Positions 1 through 9,107 are shown, counted from the stretch's first letter. The stretch: DNA of 64,000 nucleotides from Synechococcales cyanobacterium CNB (GCA_030263455.1 SZOZ01000002.1:594233-658232), one strand, 5' to 3'. Program-made: numbers and translations. Notes: generated by a model not told the origin, from the letters alone.

Positions 1-105
1 GTGGGCGGTCGTGGTCTCATAACCCGCCTTGCGGAGGTTGAAGGCCAGCAACTCGGCCAGGTCACGCTCGTCTTCGACGATCAGGATGTGCCTGTTTGGT
101 TGCAT
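1..105 (-). CDS. Response regulator receiver domain, N-terminal fragment (PhoB/OmpR type likely)
   Basis: The complement reads an ATG at 105 followed by MQPNRHILIVEDERDLAELL, the classic beta1-alpha1 start of a CheY-like receiver domain. Glu11-Asp12 sit where the acidic pocket is expected. Only 35 codons lie inside the window and the gene continues past base 1, so the phospho-acceptor Asp and output domain are not visible. It is divergent from two porins of the phosphate-selective type, which makes a PhoB-like role plausible, but that is inference from context. Its promoter must lie in the 519-bp gap to the right. Confidence 0.75.
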   Translation of the reverse strand, partial: MQPNRHILIVEDERDLAELLAFNLRKAGYETTTAH

Positions 106-624
106 GTATCTGTCTGACAATGACTTACGGTTGTACTCGCGTGGCTCGGACGGCCGGTACCGCCCGAGAAATGTAGCATCGTCCCGGGCTGTCTACCCGG
201 CCGGGTGGGTTGTGTTTGCGCGAAGAAAGTGGCTGGGCACCCCCCTGAAAGGCAGGGGAGAGGAAGGAAAAAGGTGTTGGAGAGGGGGTCGGGTGGACGA
301 AGAGCGGGAAGAGTTTGCAATCGCTAATCAGGCCGGGTAGACTTCCGGCCGTTGCGAGTGAATACTAGCGTCCCGTGCGGAAAGGCTCGCTCGGGGCATC
401 ACGAGGGTCGGGGAAGTCTTTCGGGACTTCGGGTGGATGGGTTGAGTGGTTCTCGCGAGTCGTGGGAGTAAGCACTCACTCTGGCAGAAGACGCGATCGC
501 CCGAGCGTGGGCGAACGACGGATAACGAATCCGGCCTCGTGGGCCGGTGAGAACGAAGGACAGAGTTTTCGGTTACGGGACGCAGGCATTCGACGCGTTC
601 CAAACCCCTAGCAAGGAGTCTCAG
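106..624. other. Divergent intergenic region between the response regulator and porin genes
   Basis: This 519-bp stretch has no convincing gene; short open frames in it lack start signals and family resemblance. It holds a perfect 12-bp inverted repeat, GTCTACCCGGCC (191-202) and GGCCGGGTAGAC (331-342), separated by 128 bp. It also has a small hairpin GAAGTC-TTTCGG-GACTTC (413-430). Both divergent promoters must lie here. I looked for Pho boxes and found none that was convincing. Confidence 0.5.
191..342. repeat. 12-bp perfect inverted repeat, arms 128 bp apart
   Basis: Arms are GTCTACCCGGCC at 191-202 and GGCCGGGTAGAC at 331-342. The left arm is followed directly by GGGTGGG and the right arm by TTCCGGCCG, so the match does not extend. 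It could be a paired regulator site for the divergent genes or chance in GC-rich DNA. Confidence 0.4.
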
Positions 625-1929
625 ATGAGTCAGTCCAGGAAGCTTGCTTTGCTCGCGGGTGCGGCTCTGAGCCTGAACGCGTTCGGCGTTGCTTCGGCTC
701 AGACCGCCGATCAGGACCGGGCGTACCAGGCCGAGATGCTCGCCGACGCGAGCAGCCGGACCAGCCTCCTCCAGCACGGCGGCGGCGGGCACGACGGTCA
801 GTTCCACATCGGCGATGGGACGGGCAACTACCGCCTGAACATCGGCGGGTACACCCAGTTCCGCTACGTCCTCAACTTCCGTGACGACGACTCCGCCAGC
901 GCGTCCGACGAGGACTTCGCCAACGGGTTCGACCTCGTCCGCGCCAACCTCGTCTTCTCGGGTAACGTCATCAACCCCGAGACCACCTTCTATATCCGCG
1001 GCGACTTCGGCGGCGGTGAGTCGGGCGACGAGGGCGGCTCCTTCAACCTGATGGAGGCGTGGGGCAACTACCAGTTCGACAACGGCGTCGGGCTGAAGTG
1101 GGGCCAGTACAAGGTGCCCGTCCTCCGCGAGTGGATGGTCTCCGATACCTACCAGCTGGCCGCCGATCGCTCCGTCACGCACTCCGTCTTCAGCCCCGGC
1201 TTCACCCAGGGCGTCGCTGTTCATTACCGCGACGAGTCGTGGGGCATCGTGGTCTCGGCCAACGACGGCCCGAGCACCGGGAGCACCTCGTTCTTCAGCC
1301 CCGCCGAGTCCGACATCGGCCTGACCGGCCGCCTCGAGATCAAGTGGGCCGGCGACTGGGAGCAGTTCGACGACTTCACCAGCTTCCGCGGCAGCACCGA
1401 GAACTACGCCGGCATGCTCGGCGCGGGCGTCCACTGGTCGCACTACGGCGACACGGCCGCCTTCTCGGGCGGCGCCCCGGTTGCCATCGATGAGATGGAC
1501 CTCATCCTCTACACCGTCGATCTCTCCATCGAGGGTGACGGCTGGAACTTCTTCGCGGCCTTCGTCGGGCAGCACAACGACCCCGATGCCGCCGACAGCT
1601 GGGACGACTTCGGCTTCGTCGTCCAGGCCGGCTGGTTCATGACCGAGCAGTTCGAGCTGTTCGGCCGCTGGGACGCCGTCTTCCCCGACGAGGATGCCTA
1701 CGGGCCCGGCTCTGACGAGGACTTCCACACCCTCACCTTCGGCGCCAACTACTACTTCGTCGAGGGCAGCCACGCCGCCAAGTTCACGGCGGACATCCAG
1801 ATCTTCCTCAACGAGGTCGCCGAGAACGCCCCCGTCCTCGCCACCTCGCCCAACGCCTACACCGGGCTCCTCCCCGACACCGAGGACGGCCAGGTGGCCC
1901 TCCGTTTCCAGATGCAGCTGGTCTTCTGA
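625..1929 (+). CDS. Phosphate-selective-type porin (OprO/OprP-like), outer membrane
   Basis: The 434-residue product begins MSQSRKLALLAG with a cleavable signal peptide ending near ASAQ (about residue 26). An AAGGAG ribosome site at 613-618 decides this start over a longer upstream frame. The body has the alternating pattern of a beta barrel, an RYVLNFRDDD segment, LKWGQYKVPVLREWM, and a last strand ending RFQMQLVF with terminal Phe, which is typical of outer-membrane barrels. The family forms trimeric anion channels; substrate is not provable here. It is followed by a strong terminator and a close paralogue. The facing response regulator suggests phosphate control. A short DDD/DEDF insertion near residue 85 is shared in modified form with the paralogue. 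Confidence 0.85.
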   Translation: MSQSRKLALLAGAALSLNAFGVASAQTADQDRAYQAEMLADASSRTSLLQHGGGGHDGQFHIGDGTGNYRLNIGGYTQFRYVLNFRDDDSASASDEDFANGFDLVRANLVFSGNVINPETTFYIRGDFGGGESGDEGGSFNLMEAWGNYQFDNGVGLKWGQYKVPVLREWMVSDTYQLAADRSVTHSVFSPGFTQGVAVHYRDESWGIVVSANDGPSTGSTSFFSPAESDIGLTGRLEIKWAGDWEQFDDFTSFRGSTENYAGMLGAGVHWSHYGDTAAFSGGAPVAIDEMDLILYTVDLSIEGDGWNFFAAFVGQHNDPDAADSWDDFGFVVQAGWFMTEQFELFGRWDAVFPDEDAYGPGSDEDFHTLTFGANYYFVEGSHAAKFTADIQIFLNEVAENAPVLATSPNAYTGLLPDTEDGQVALRFQMQLVF

Positions 1930-1965
1930 TCCGCTGCTCTGAAGGTCTGGCAACACTCAGTGATC

Positions 1966-2003
1966 AACCGGCCGTCCCGCGAGGGGCGGCCGGTTCTTCT
2001 TTT
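1966..2003 (+). terminator. Rho-independent terminator after first porin gene
   Basis: AACCGGCCG (1966-1974) pairs with CGGCCGGTT (1987-1995). The inner CCC-GCGA-GGG extends the stem around a GCGA tetraloop. The tail TTCTTCTTTT follows. The position, 37 bp after the porin stop, fits well and implies the second porin has its own promoter. Confidence 0.85.
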
Positions 2004-2101
2004 GACTGATTCCAGAACACAACCGCGACTTTTCCACACGCATTTGTCCGTGGCATGTTGATGTATAGTGTGCCCTCGCGCAACATTCATGGAGTATGAA
2101 C

Positions 2102-3346
2102 ATGTCCGCCCGATCAACCGTTCCGATCGTCGTAGCTCTGGTCGGATCGGCCGCCGCCGCGTCGAACAGCGCCGCACGCTCGACGGACCTCGACCGTTCG
2201 CCCGCGTCGTTCTCCGCTGGCGCGGCGGCATCGGCGGCCGGTCCGTTCGAGATCGTCGATGCCGAGGACGCTGCGTTCCGCCTGCGGGTCGGCGGGCAGG
2301 TGCAGTTCCGCTACATCGCCAACTTCCGTGACAGCGACGACGCCACCGACGACAGCGACTTCGGCGGCGGATTCGAGACGCGCCGCACGAAGATCAACTT
2401 CTCGGGCACCACGCTCTCGAAGGACCTCTCGTTCCGTATCGTCGCCGCTTTCGATCGCACCGGCGACGGCGCGTTCAAACTCGAAGAGTCGTGGCTTCGT
2501 TACAAGCTCGGCGACGGCTGGTCCGTCCGCGCCGGGCAGTTCAAGCTGCCGTTCCTGCGCGAGGAGAACGTCTCCTCGTCCGCGCAGCTCGCGGCCGACC
2601 GCTCGGTGGCGAACGAGGTCTTCAACCAGGATTTCTCGGAGGCGGTCGAGTTCGCGCGCGAGTCCGAGTGGTGGCGTCTGCTCGCGGCGGTCTCGGACGG
2701 TTTCGGCTCACGGAACACGGCGTTCTTCAGCCCGAAGGAGGCCGACGTCGCGCTCACGGGCCGCGTCGAGCGTCGCGTCGGCGAGGCGCCGTGGAAGTCC
2801 TACGACGACCTGACGTCCTTCCGCGATTCGCCCTCGGGGTGGATGGTGGGGGGGGCGTTCCACTGGCAGCACATGGGCGACACGGCGGCGTTCTCGGGCG
2901 GCGCGCCCGCGACCGTCGCCGAGTCCGACATGATCTCCTACACCGTGGACCTCTCGGTCGAGGGGGGGGGCTGGAATCTCTTCGCGGCGTGCGTCGGGCG
3001 GTGGACCGACGCGGCGGGTGTGGAGGCGTGGGACGACTTCGGCGCGGTCGTGCAGGGCGGGTACTTCTTCACCGAGCGCACCGAGGGGTTCGCGCGGTGG
3101 GACGCGGTGTTCCCCGACAAGGATCGCGCTGACCCGCACGACAACTTTCACACCATCACCGCGGGGCTGAACCACTACTTCATCGAGGCGAGCCACGCGG
3201 CCAAGCTCACCATCGACGTGCAGATCTATCTCGACGACCAGGCGGGGAGTTCGTCGGTCGTCTCCGCGCAGACTGGCCTGGGCATGCTGCCGTCCTCGGA
3301 GGACGGCCAGATCGCGGTGCGCGTGCAGATGCAACTGCTGTTCTGA
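2102..3346 (+). CDS. Second phosphate-selective-type porin, paralogue of the upstream gene
   Basis: The 414-residue protein has the same architecture as the porin at 625-1929, with matching blocks such as FRYIANFRDSDD, AGQFKLPFLREE, QLAADRSV and a C-terminal VRVQMQLLF. Two ATGs lie two codons apart; the GGAG at 2091-2094 is 7 bp from the second (2102) and only 1 bp from the first, so 2102 is preferred. The N-terminus is a weaker signal peptide, rich in Ala/Ser. A TATAGT hexamer 35 bp upstream could be a -10, with no good -35. Tandem duplication of the gene is the simplest origin. It may allow different substrate specificity or regulation, but nothing in the sequence proves that. Confidence 0.8.
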   Translation: MSARSTVPIVVALVGSAAAASNSAARSTDLDRSPASFSAGAAASAAGPFEIVDAEDAAFRLRVGGQVQFRYIANFRDSDDATDDSDFGGGFETRRTKINFSGTTLSKDLSFRIVAAFDRTGDGAFKLEESWLRYKLGDGWSVRAGQFKLPFLREENVSSSAQLAADRSVANEVFNQDFSEAVEFARESEWWRLLAAVSDGFGSRNTAFFSPKEADVALTGRVERRVGEAPWKSYDDLTSFRDSPSGWMVGGAFHWQHMGDTAAFSGGAPATVAESDMISYTVDLSVEGGGWNLFAACVGRWTDAAGVEAWDDFGAVVQGGYFFTERTEGFARWDAVFPDKDRADPHDNFHTITAGLNHYFIEASHAAKLTIDVQIYLDDQAGSSSVVSAQTGLGMLPSSEDGQIAVRVQMQLLF

Positions 3347-3393
3347 GCCGGAAGGGTGCGAAGCGCGCGAAGGGTTGTGCCGCGCCGCTGACA

Positions 3394-5274
3394 CTACATC
3401 CGTTCGACCGCCGGGATGCCGAGCACGTCGAGGCCGTCCGCGAGGACGCGGGCGGTCAGGTCGCACAGGCGGAGGCGTGAGCGCCGCGTCGCGTCGTCGT
3501 CCGCCGCAAGCACGGGGCACGCGTCGAAGAAGACGCTGAACGCGCCGGCGAGGTCGTACAGGTACGCGCAGAGCCGGTGCGGCTCCAGCGAATCACCGAC
3601 GCTCCGCACCGTGCGCGGGTACCGCAGGAGCGCGAGAGCGAGGGCTTTCTCGGCCGGATGCTCGACGACGAAGGGCGCGGCACGATGGTCGAGCGCGATG
3701 CCTCGCTCCGCGGCCTTCCGGAAGATGCTCCGGATCCGCACCAGGGCGTAGAGCAGGTACGGGCCGGTGTTGCCCTCGAACGCCAGCATCCGGTCGAACG
3801 AGAAGACGTAGTCCTTGATCCGCTCGCCCGAGAGGTCGGCGTACTTCAGCGCGGCGACGGCGACCGCGTGCGCGATCGCCCCTCGTTCGTCGGCGGGCAG
3901 ATCGGGGTTCTTCTCGGCTACGGTGCGCTCGGCGCGGGCCTCGGCCTCGTCGAGCAGGTCGCTGAGTTTCACGTTCTCGCCGGTGCGGGTCTTGAAGGGG
4001 CGGTTGTCCTCGCCGAGCACCATGCCGAAGGGGGCGTGTTCGAGCCGCGCCGGCGCGCTCGCGCCCGGGCGCGTCGCGTACGACGCCTTGCGCGCCGCGG
4101 CGAAGACCTGCCGGAAGTGCAGCGACTGGCGCGCGTCGACGGCGTAGACGACGCGGTCCGCCCCCATGCCGTGCACGCGGCGCCGGATGCCCGCGAGGTC
4201 CGTCGTCGCGTAGAGGTACCCGCCGTCGCGCTTGCGGACGATGCAAGGCTCGGCGATCCCCTCGTGCTCGAGGCGCACGACGAGCGCGCCGTCCGACTCG
4301 ACCGCCACGGCCCGGCTCACGAGGTCGTCCACCAGCGGCCCGAGTTCCTCGGCGTAACTGCTCTCGCCAGCGCTGTCAGCGGCGGTGATGCGCGTGTGCA
4401 GCCGCTCGCAGGTTTCGAGGCAGGCGCGCATCGTCACGTCGTAGATGCGCCGCCATACGGCGACGGTGGCGGGGTCGCGGCTCTGGAGCGCGACGAGCGT
4501 GCGCTTCGCCGAGGCAAGCCGTTCCTCCGCCTCCTCGTGCTCCGCGCGCAGTTCCGCCTCCGCCTTCGGCCCCATGCGGTAGCGCCCCACGATCTCGAGC
4601 GCCTTGTCCTGCCCGGCGCACTCGCGCTGTGCCTCGCGGTAGAGCCGGTCGAGGTCGTCGAGCGACACGCGGTCGAGGTCGATGCGGGCGGCCTCGGCCT
4701 CGCGTCGCAGGCGGTCGGTCACCATGGCGATGGGCAGGCCCCAGTCGCCGACGTGGTTCTGGCGGATGACTCGCTCGCCCAGCCGCTCGAAGGTGCGGGC
4801 GAGCGCATCGCCGATGACGGTCGAGCGCAGATGCCCGACGTGCATCTGCTTGGCGAGATTGACGCCGCACAGGTCCACGACGACGGTGCGCGGCGCATCG
4901 GGGGGGGGGATGCCGAGTTCCGGCGTGTCCAGCCGCGCGAGCAGCGAGGCGATGGCCGCGGGGCGCAGACGGACGTTGATGAACCCCGGCCCGGCCACGT
5001 CGCGCTCGGAGAGCGGCTCGGCGAGGTCGCCCAGGTCCGCGTGCCGCACGATCGCCAGCGCGATCTCGCGTGGGGGCCGCCCCACCGCCTTCGCCAGCGG
5101 CATCGCGGCGTTGCACTGGAAGTCCCCGAGTTCCGCTCGCTTGCTCGGCGCGATCATCGGGTCCGCGTCGGCGGGCGCGTCCGGCACGGCTGCCGCGATC
5201 GCGGCCCGGAAACGATCGGTCAATGCCTCAACGGGGTCGAACGTATCGGGAGTGTGCGGGCGAGCGTCCGTCAT
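3394..5274 (-). CDS. argS: Arginyl-tRNA synthetase
   Basis: Class I aminoacyl-tRNA synthetase that charges tRNA-Arg in the cytosol. The 626-residue product has an N-terminal Add1-like region, the HIGH-type motif HVGH at 145-148 within NLAKQMHVGHLRST, the catalytic core, and a PFKTRTG segment at the KMSKS-equivalent position. The C-terminal DALR anticodon domain ends GIPAVERM. I chose ATG 5274 (MTDARPHTPD) over an upstream start because the extra 19 residues are not conserved-looking and overlap a GC-rich repeat-like element. It follows the binding-protein gene by 35 bp, so it may be the last gene of a leftward run. Confidence 0.95.
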   Translation of the reverse strand: MTDARPHTPDTFDPVEALTDRFRAAIAAAVPDAPADADPMIAPSKRAELGDFQCNAAMPLAKAVGRPPREIALAIVRHADLGDLAEPLSERDVAGPGFINVRLRPAAIASLLARLDTPELGIPPPDAPRTVVVDLCGVNLAKQMHVGHLRSTVIGDALARTFERLGERVIRQNHVGDWGLPIAMVTDRLRREAEAARIDLDRVSLDDLDRLYREAQRECAGQDKALEIVGRYRMGPKAEAELRAEHEEAEERLASAKRTLVALQSRDPATVAVWRRIYDVTMRACLETCERLHTRITAADSAGESSYAEELGPLVDDLVSRAVAVESDGALVVRLEHEGIAEPCIVRKRDGGYLYATTDLAGIRRRVHGMGADRVVYAVDARQSLHFRQVFAAARKASYATRPGASAPARLEHAPFGMVLGEDNRPFKTRTGENVKLSDLLDEAEARAERTVAEKNPDLPADERGAIAHAVAVAALKYADLSGERIKDYVFSFDRMLAFEGNTGPYLLYALVRIRSIFRKAAERGIALDHRAAPFVVEHPAEKALALALLRYPRTVRSVGDSLEPHRLCAYLYDLAGAFSVFFDACPVLAADDDATRRSRLRLCDLTARVLADGLDVLGIPAVERM

Positions 5275-5308
5275 GGCGTGGGATGGTAGTCCGGGCGAGG
5301 ACCGCGCC

Positions 5309-5329
5309 TTCACGGTCGCGGCTCGTTCC
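5309..5329 (-). repeat. Degenerate interspersed element, copy A
   Basis: On the complement this reads GGAACGAGCCGCGACCGT followed by GAAGGCG. It matches copy B at 8481-8515 in about 14 of 18 core positions. It sits in the gap between argS and the upstream binding-protein gene and overlaps the end of that gene. Confidence 0.45.
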
Positions 5330-6203
5330 ATGCGTCGAGAACGCCGCGGAGACGTTCGGCGAACCCCACCGCCGCGGTGCTCGGGATGAGCGCGAGTGGA
5401 TCGTCGATGACGGCGACGCGTCGCCGCTCGACCGCCGGGACAGGCAATGCCGCCAGTCGTCCCAGGCGCGGTGCGATCTCATCCCAGCTCGGCGAGTCCG
5501 ACGCCGCCGATCCGGGCGAGCGCGGCGCGATCAGCACGATCCCGTCCGGCGCGAGCCGAAGCACGTCCTCGGCGTTCAGCGTCACGTAGGGCTGACCCTG
5601 TTCGAGAGCGGGCACGCCGCCGAGCAACGCGAGAATCTCCTGGTGGTACGACCCTGGGCCGAGGGCGGCAGGCGGCGTCGCGGAAAGCAGCAGCAGCACA
5701 CGGCCCGCCCCGCTCCGATCGACCCCGTCCGCGATGCCGTCCAGCGACGCCACGACCGCCGCTGCCCGTGGATTGTTTGGCGCGAACTCCGCGGCGGCAT
5801 CGGCGGCGAAGGCGCGGATGTCCCCGAGGCTGAGCAGGCGCACCGTACGCACCTTCCACCCGTTCGCATCGGCCAGTTCGCCGAGCCGGGCGGGCAGGTC
5901 GCGCGTGCCCCATTCGAGGATGACGTGCGTCGGCCGCGCGGCGAGCAGCGATTCGTAGTTGATGCCGGACTGATCGCCGCAGACCGGCAGCGAGCGGTCG
6001 AGGACGAGATCCCACCCGTGCCGACCGACGATGCGATCCTCGAGGCCGAGGTCGCGGAGCGTGACGGCGACAGCGGGTGAGAGAGCGACGATCCGCGGCG
6101 CGCCGGCCGCGTCGCCCGGCGGCGAAGGGGGCTGCGCGTGCTCCGAGCACGCAGCGACCAGCGCGGCCGAGAAGAGCGAGAGCATCGCACGCAGGAGCCG
6201 CAT
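5310..6203 (-). CDS. Periplasmic metal-chelate/cobalamin-type ABC binding lipoprotein (BtuF/FhuD-like)
   Basis: This 297-residue protein starts MRLLRAMLSLFSAALVAACS, a lipoprotein signal with lipobox VAAC, so it is predicted to be membrane anchored. The body fits the helical-backbone substrate-binding family: PRIVALSPAVAVTLRDLGLEDRIVG at the start, then SGINYESLLAARPTHVI, a long helix, and PDGIVLIAPR near the end. These proteins deliver iron-siderophore, haem or vitamin B12 to an ABC importer. No permease or ATPase of that type is adjacent, so the ligand is unknown. A GTG two codons upstream is possible, but neither start has a clear ribosome site. It is 9 bp downstream of the BshC-like gene. 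Confidence 0.7.
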   Translation of the reverse strand: MRLLRAMLSLFSAALVAACSEHAQPPSPPGDAAGAPRIVALSPAVAVTLRDLGLEDRIVGRHGWDLVLDRSLPVCGDQSGINYESLLAARPTHVILEWGTRDLPARLGELADANGWKVRTVRLLSLGDIRAFAADAAAEFAPNNPRAAAVVASLDGIADGVDRSGAGRVLLLLSATPPAALGPGSYHQEILALLGGVPALEQGQPYVTLNAEDVLRLAPDGIVLIAPRSPGSAASDSPSWDEIAPRLGRLAALPVPAVERRRVAVIDDPLALIPSTAAVGFAERLRGVLDAWNEPRP

Positions 6204-6212
6204 CGCCACAGC

Positions 6213-7577
6213 CTATCCGGCGACGGACGCGCCGAAGCGAGCCTCGATCTCGCGGCGGAGAGCCTCGATCGCGCCCGCTTCGTAAAGCACGAACGGCCAG
6301 GTGCGGTCGTCCGCGACATCCGGCATCGCGGCCAGCCTCGTCAGCCGTTCGGCTTCCTCGTCGAGCCGGCGCAGGTCGTCGGCCCGCTCGGCCCGGTATC
6401 GCTCCAGAAGCGATTGCATGTCGGCGAAGTGGGGGGCGGGGTCGCCGCCCGCTTCCTTGGTCGTGCGCACGCGGTCGAGGATGGCCTGCTTGGCGCGGGC
6501 CGTCGTCTCGTCGCCGACGATGGACGGGTCGTGGCGGGCGCGGTGGGCGTGCGCGCGGGCGGCGGCGGCCTGGGCCTCGGTCGGGCGCTCGCTCGCGCCG
6601 AGGGGCAGGCGCAGCGTCGCCGTCGCCAGCACAGCAGGCGCGAGGGCGGTCTCGCCGAGCCACGACGCGAACCACGCCTCGGTCACGCGGTCGTAGCCCC
6701 CGCCCGAGCCGGTCGCGCCCCCCCCCGTTCCGTGGACGAAGAGGTCGCACAGCCGACGGCGGACGAGGCCCGTCATCAGCAGACCGCGCGGCGCGAGCGT
6801 GCGCGGGTCGGCGTCGGGCAGTTCATCGCTGAAGACGGGTCTACGCGGACGCCCAGGCTCAAGACGCCACAGCGGCAACTCGACGCGATCGTCGGCGCGA
6901 TCCAGCGCACGAACGCCCGCGCCCTGGTGTGCAGCCGCGGCTTCGTTGTAGGCCCGTACGCACAGCGCGGGATCGGCGCGCATCGCACCCAGGGCTTCAT
7001 TGAAAGCGACTGTTGCGGAAAGTTCGGTGGCGAAGATCGCACGCACGGCCGGCTCGCCGCCCAGCAGGTCGCGCACAGCGGCATCGGCCTGCCGGGCGAG
7101 GGATGGCGCATCGGCGTGGCGAGCGAACGCCTCGGTGGCCCGGCGCAGTCCCGCCCCGACTGCCGAGGTTGCCGCCCGTGTGTCCGCCGACGCCGCGACG
7201 CCGATCTTTGCCGCGGGCCTCATCCCCGTGGGCACGCCTGGGGCATCCTCGTCCGCCGCGCGCAGGTCGAACTCCCCGGTCACGGTTTCGCCGCGCTCGT
7301 CGCGGGCGGGGAACCGCAGGCGCGTCGGCTCGCCCTCGTCCTGATCGACGACGAGCCACGCGGCATCCCCGCTCACGGCGCGTGCCGCGGCGGCGCAGGC
7401 GAACCACTTGGCGAGGATGCCGGGGTGCCAGACCTCCGCCTGATGCCCGGACATGACGACCGGGCATCGCGAGCGTCCGCTTCGCTCGGCGTGGTCTCTC
7501 GCCAGTGCGGCCCACGCACGAGCGTCCGGTTCGATGCGAACCTGCGCGGCTGGCGGCTGCGCTGCGCCGGCCTTCAC
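6213..7577 (-). CDS. Uncharacterised protein with possible BshC-like fold
   Basis: The 454-residue product most likely starts at GTG 7577, which overlaps the stop of the glycosyltransferase gene as GTGA. That points to translational coupling. An early block PVVMSGHQAEVWHPGILAKWF followed by WLVVDQDEGEP resembles the GQQ...LYTIYKA...EDHD pattern of BshC, the cysteine-adding enzyme of bacillithiol synthesis. The rest, including the coiled C-terminal region ERYRAERADDLRRLDEEAERL, is compatible but not diagnostic. It has no signal peptide. I treat BshC as a lead only; neither bshA nor bshB is in the window. Confidence 0.6.
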   Translation of the reverse strand: MKAGAAQPPAAQVRIEPDARAWAALARDHAERSGRSRCPVVMSGHQAEVWHPGILAKWFACAAAARAVSGDAAWLVVDQDEGEPTRLRFPARDERGETVTGEFDLRAADEDAPGVPTGMRPAAKIGVAASADTRAATSAVGAGLRRATEAFARHADAPSLARQADAAVRDLLGGEPAVRAIFATELSATVAFNEALGAMRADPALCVRAYNEAAAAHQGAGVRALDRADDRVELPLWRLEPGRPRRPVFSDELPDADPRTLAPRGLLMTGLVRRRLCDLFVHGTGGGATGSGGGYDRVTEAWFASWLGETALAPAVLATATLRLPLGASERPTEAQAAAARAHAHRARHDPSIVGDETTARAKQAILDRVRTTKEAGGDPAPHFADMQSLLERYRAERADDLRRLDEEAERLTRLAAMPDVADDRTWPFVLYEAGAIEALRREIEARFGASVAG

Positions 7578-8341
7578 GCGCACCCCGCCTCGACGCCGCA
7601 GAGCGCCGCGGGCGGGAGCCGGTCTGCGCAGCGTTCCAGTTCGCAGTGCAGCACCTGGCGGTAGTGGGCGAGCCGCACGGCAGAGTCGTCGAGTTGCCCG
7701 CCGAAGGTGCGCGTCGGGTCGTTGTAGATGAGCCTTACCGCCAGCTCGCGGATGCGCAGTCGCGCGGCGGCGGCCTGCACCCAGAACTGCATCGGGAAGG
7801 CGTAGCCGCTCTCGGTGAGGTGCAGGCGGCGCAGCGACCCGACGCGCATGGCCTTGAACCCGCAGAACGAGTCGGTGATCTCCTCCCCCCCCGCCTCGCG
7901 GAAGACGCGGCCGAGCCGACGGTTGACCTCGCGGGTGATCTCGGCGTTGATGGCGCGGCGGTCGCGGGGGGGAGCGTCGTCTTCGGGGGCCGGGACGAGG
8001 TAGCGCGAGCCGCTGATAACGTCGTGCGTGCCCTCGCGCGCCGCCTCGATGAACAGCGGGATCGCGTCCGGCTCGTGCTGCTCGTCGCAGTCCATCGTGA
8101 TGATCCAGTCGTAGCGCCGGGCGATGGCGTCGTCGAAGGCGTCGCGCAGCGAGCGGCCGTAGCCGAGGTTCGTCGCGTGGCGGATCACCCGCACCGGCAT
8201 GCATTCGAGACGACGCGGCGTGCTGTCGGTCGAGCCGTCGTCGATGACGAGAACGTCGTGCCCGTGCTCGACGACGCGCCGGATGACGGAGCAGACGTAC
8301 CGTTCCTCGTTGTACACAGGGATGGCGACCAGCGTGCGCAT
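7574..8341 (-). CDS. Family 2 glycosyltransferase (dolichol-phosphate-mannose-synthase-like)
   Basis: The 255-residue protein begins MRTLVAIPVYNEERYV, the GT-A nucleotide-binding start. VIDDGSTDST follows, and ITMDCDEQHEP carries the DxD-type metal site. SGSRYL and a FCGFKAMR acceptor-loop-like segment come later. It has no C-terminal membrane helices, so it acts at the cytosolic membrane face or in the cytosol, moving a sugar from a nucleotide donor. Donor and acceptor cannot be read from sequence. The stop codon overlaps the GTG of the next gene. Confidence 0.85.
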   Translation of the reverse strand: MRTLVAIPVYNEERYVCSVIRRVVEHGHDVLVIDDGSTDSTPRRLECMPVRVIRHATNLGYGRSLRDAFDDAIARRYDWIITMDCDEQHEPDAIPLFIEAAREGTHDVISGSRYLVPAPEDDAPPRDRRAINAEITREVNRRLGRVFREAGGEEITDSFCGFKAMRVGSLRRLHLTESGYAFPMQFWVQAAAARLRIRELAVRLIYNDPTRTFGGQLDDSAVRLAHYRQVLHCELERCADRLPPAALCGVEAGCA

Positions 8342-8426
8342 CGGTCCTCCCCCGGGCCTCCCGCCCGGCTTGGAAGTTTATGCACGCCGCCAGCCGCGAC
8401 CTGCCGCGATGAACCGCGACCGCTCG

Positions 8427-9107
8427 CTACGAACCGCGACCGCTGGGGAGCGCGCTGCGCACGATGAACGCGGACGAACCACTCCCTGACGGTCGTGGCT
8501 CATTGGTCGGGAAGGAAGCGGGGGAGACCTGCGCCCGCTGTTCCGCCTCGGCGCGCTGGCGAGACCGCGCCACCGAGGTGAAGGCCTCGAACCCGAACGG
8601 CAATCCCTTGCTTTCGCCGGGGCTTTGCTCCACGGCGGCCTGTTCGAGCTGCTGCATCAGTTCCTCGCTCAGGGCGTGGAAGCCGCGGATCTCGTGCAGG
8701 GGGAGCGTGTAGACCTCACCGGCGGGCGTTGCGATCTGGTACACGCTGCACTGCAGGTCGGTCGAGAGCAGCCGGTCGCGCTGCGTTGAACTGATGCTGC
8801 ACGCCAGCAGGGGGATGACGGCCGCGATCGGGATGCGCTGCCCCTGCGCGGTGATGACGGCCAGGCGTCCGTCGAGCATGTCGCTCTCGTCTTCGCCGTT
8901 CTTCGCAGCGGGCGGGGGCCGCATTGCCGAGGCCATCGCCAGCGAGGTGAGCATCTCTCGCATCACGTTCTGCCAGAAGAGCTCCCGCGCCTGCGCCACC
9001 TCACCGAGCGTGCGCGCCTCGGGAGTTTCCGGCTCGCGGGGCGCGGCGATCGCCTTGCGCTTCGCGCCCGCCTTCTTCACCGGCGGCTTCGTCTTCCGCT
9101 TCGCCAT
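8427..9107 (-). CDS. Hypothetical protein with repeat-derived C-terminus
   Basis: I do not recognise a family for this 226-residue protein. It starts with a Lys-rich tract ([18 protein letters not shown]), possibly nucleic-acid binding. A folded middle follows with ARELFWQNVMREMLTSLAMASAM and a central block ending LPLHEIRGFHALSEELMQQLE. The ATG overlaps the stop of the ABC ATPase gene by one base, so the two are likely co-translated. The last roughly 30 residues (FPTNEPRPSGSGS...) are translated from an interspersed DNA element found elsewhere in the window, which suggests the original stop was lost to an insertion. Confidence 0.6.
   Translation of the reverse strand: MAKRKTKPPVKKAGAKRKAIAAPREPETPEARTLGEVAQARELFWQNVMREMLTSLAMASAMRPPPAAKNGEDESDMLDGRLAVITAQGQRIPIAAVIPLLACSISSTQRDRLLSTDLQCSVYQIATPAGEVYTLPLHEIRGFHALSEELMQQLEQAAVEQSPGESKGLPFGFEAFTSVARSRQRAEAEQRAQVSPASFPTNEPRPSGSGSSAFIVRSALPSGRGS
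8481..8515 (-). repeat. Degenerate interspersed element, copy B
   Basis: On the complement the core reads CCAATGAGCCACGACCGT and continues CAGGGAGTGG. It lies inside the 3' end of the hypothetical gene 8427-9107 and encodes TNEPRPSGSG. Next to it, at about 8409-8444, is a direct duplication of GAACCGCGACCGCT. Confidence 0.5.

Noticed and set aside
106..624. Pho boxes in the porin/regulator gap
   Set aside because: TGACA-like words occur, for example near 114-118, but not as the spaced direct repeats a Pho box needs.
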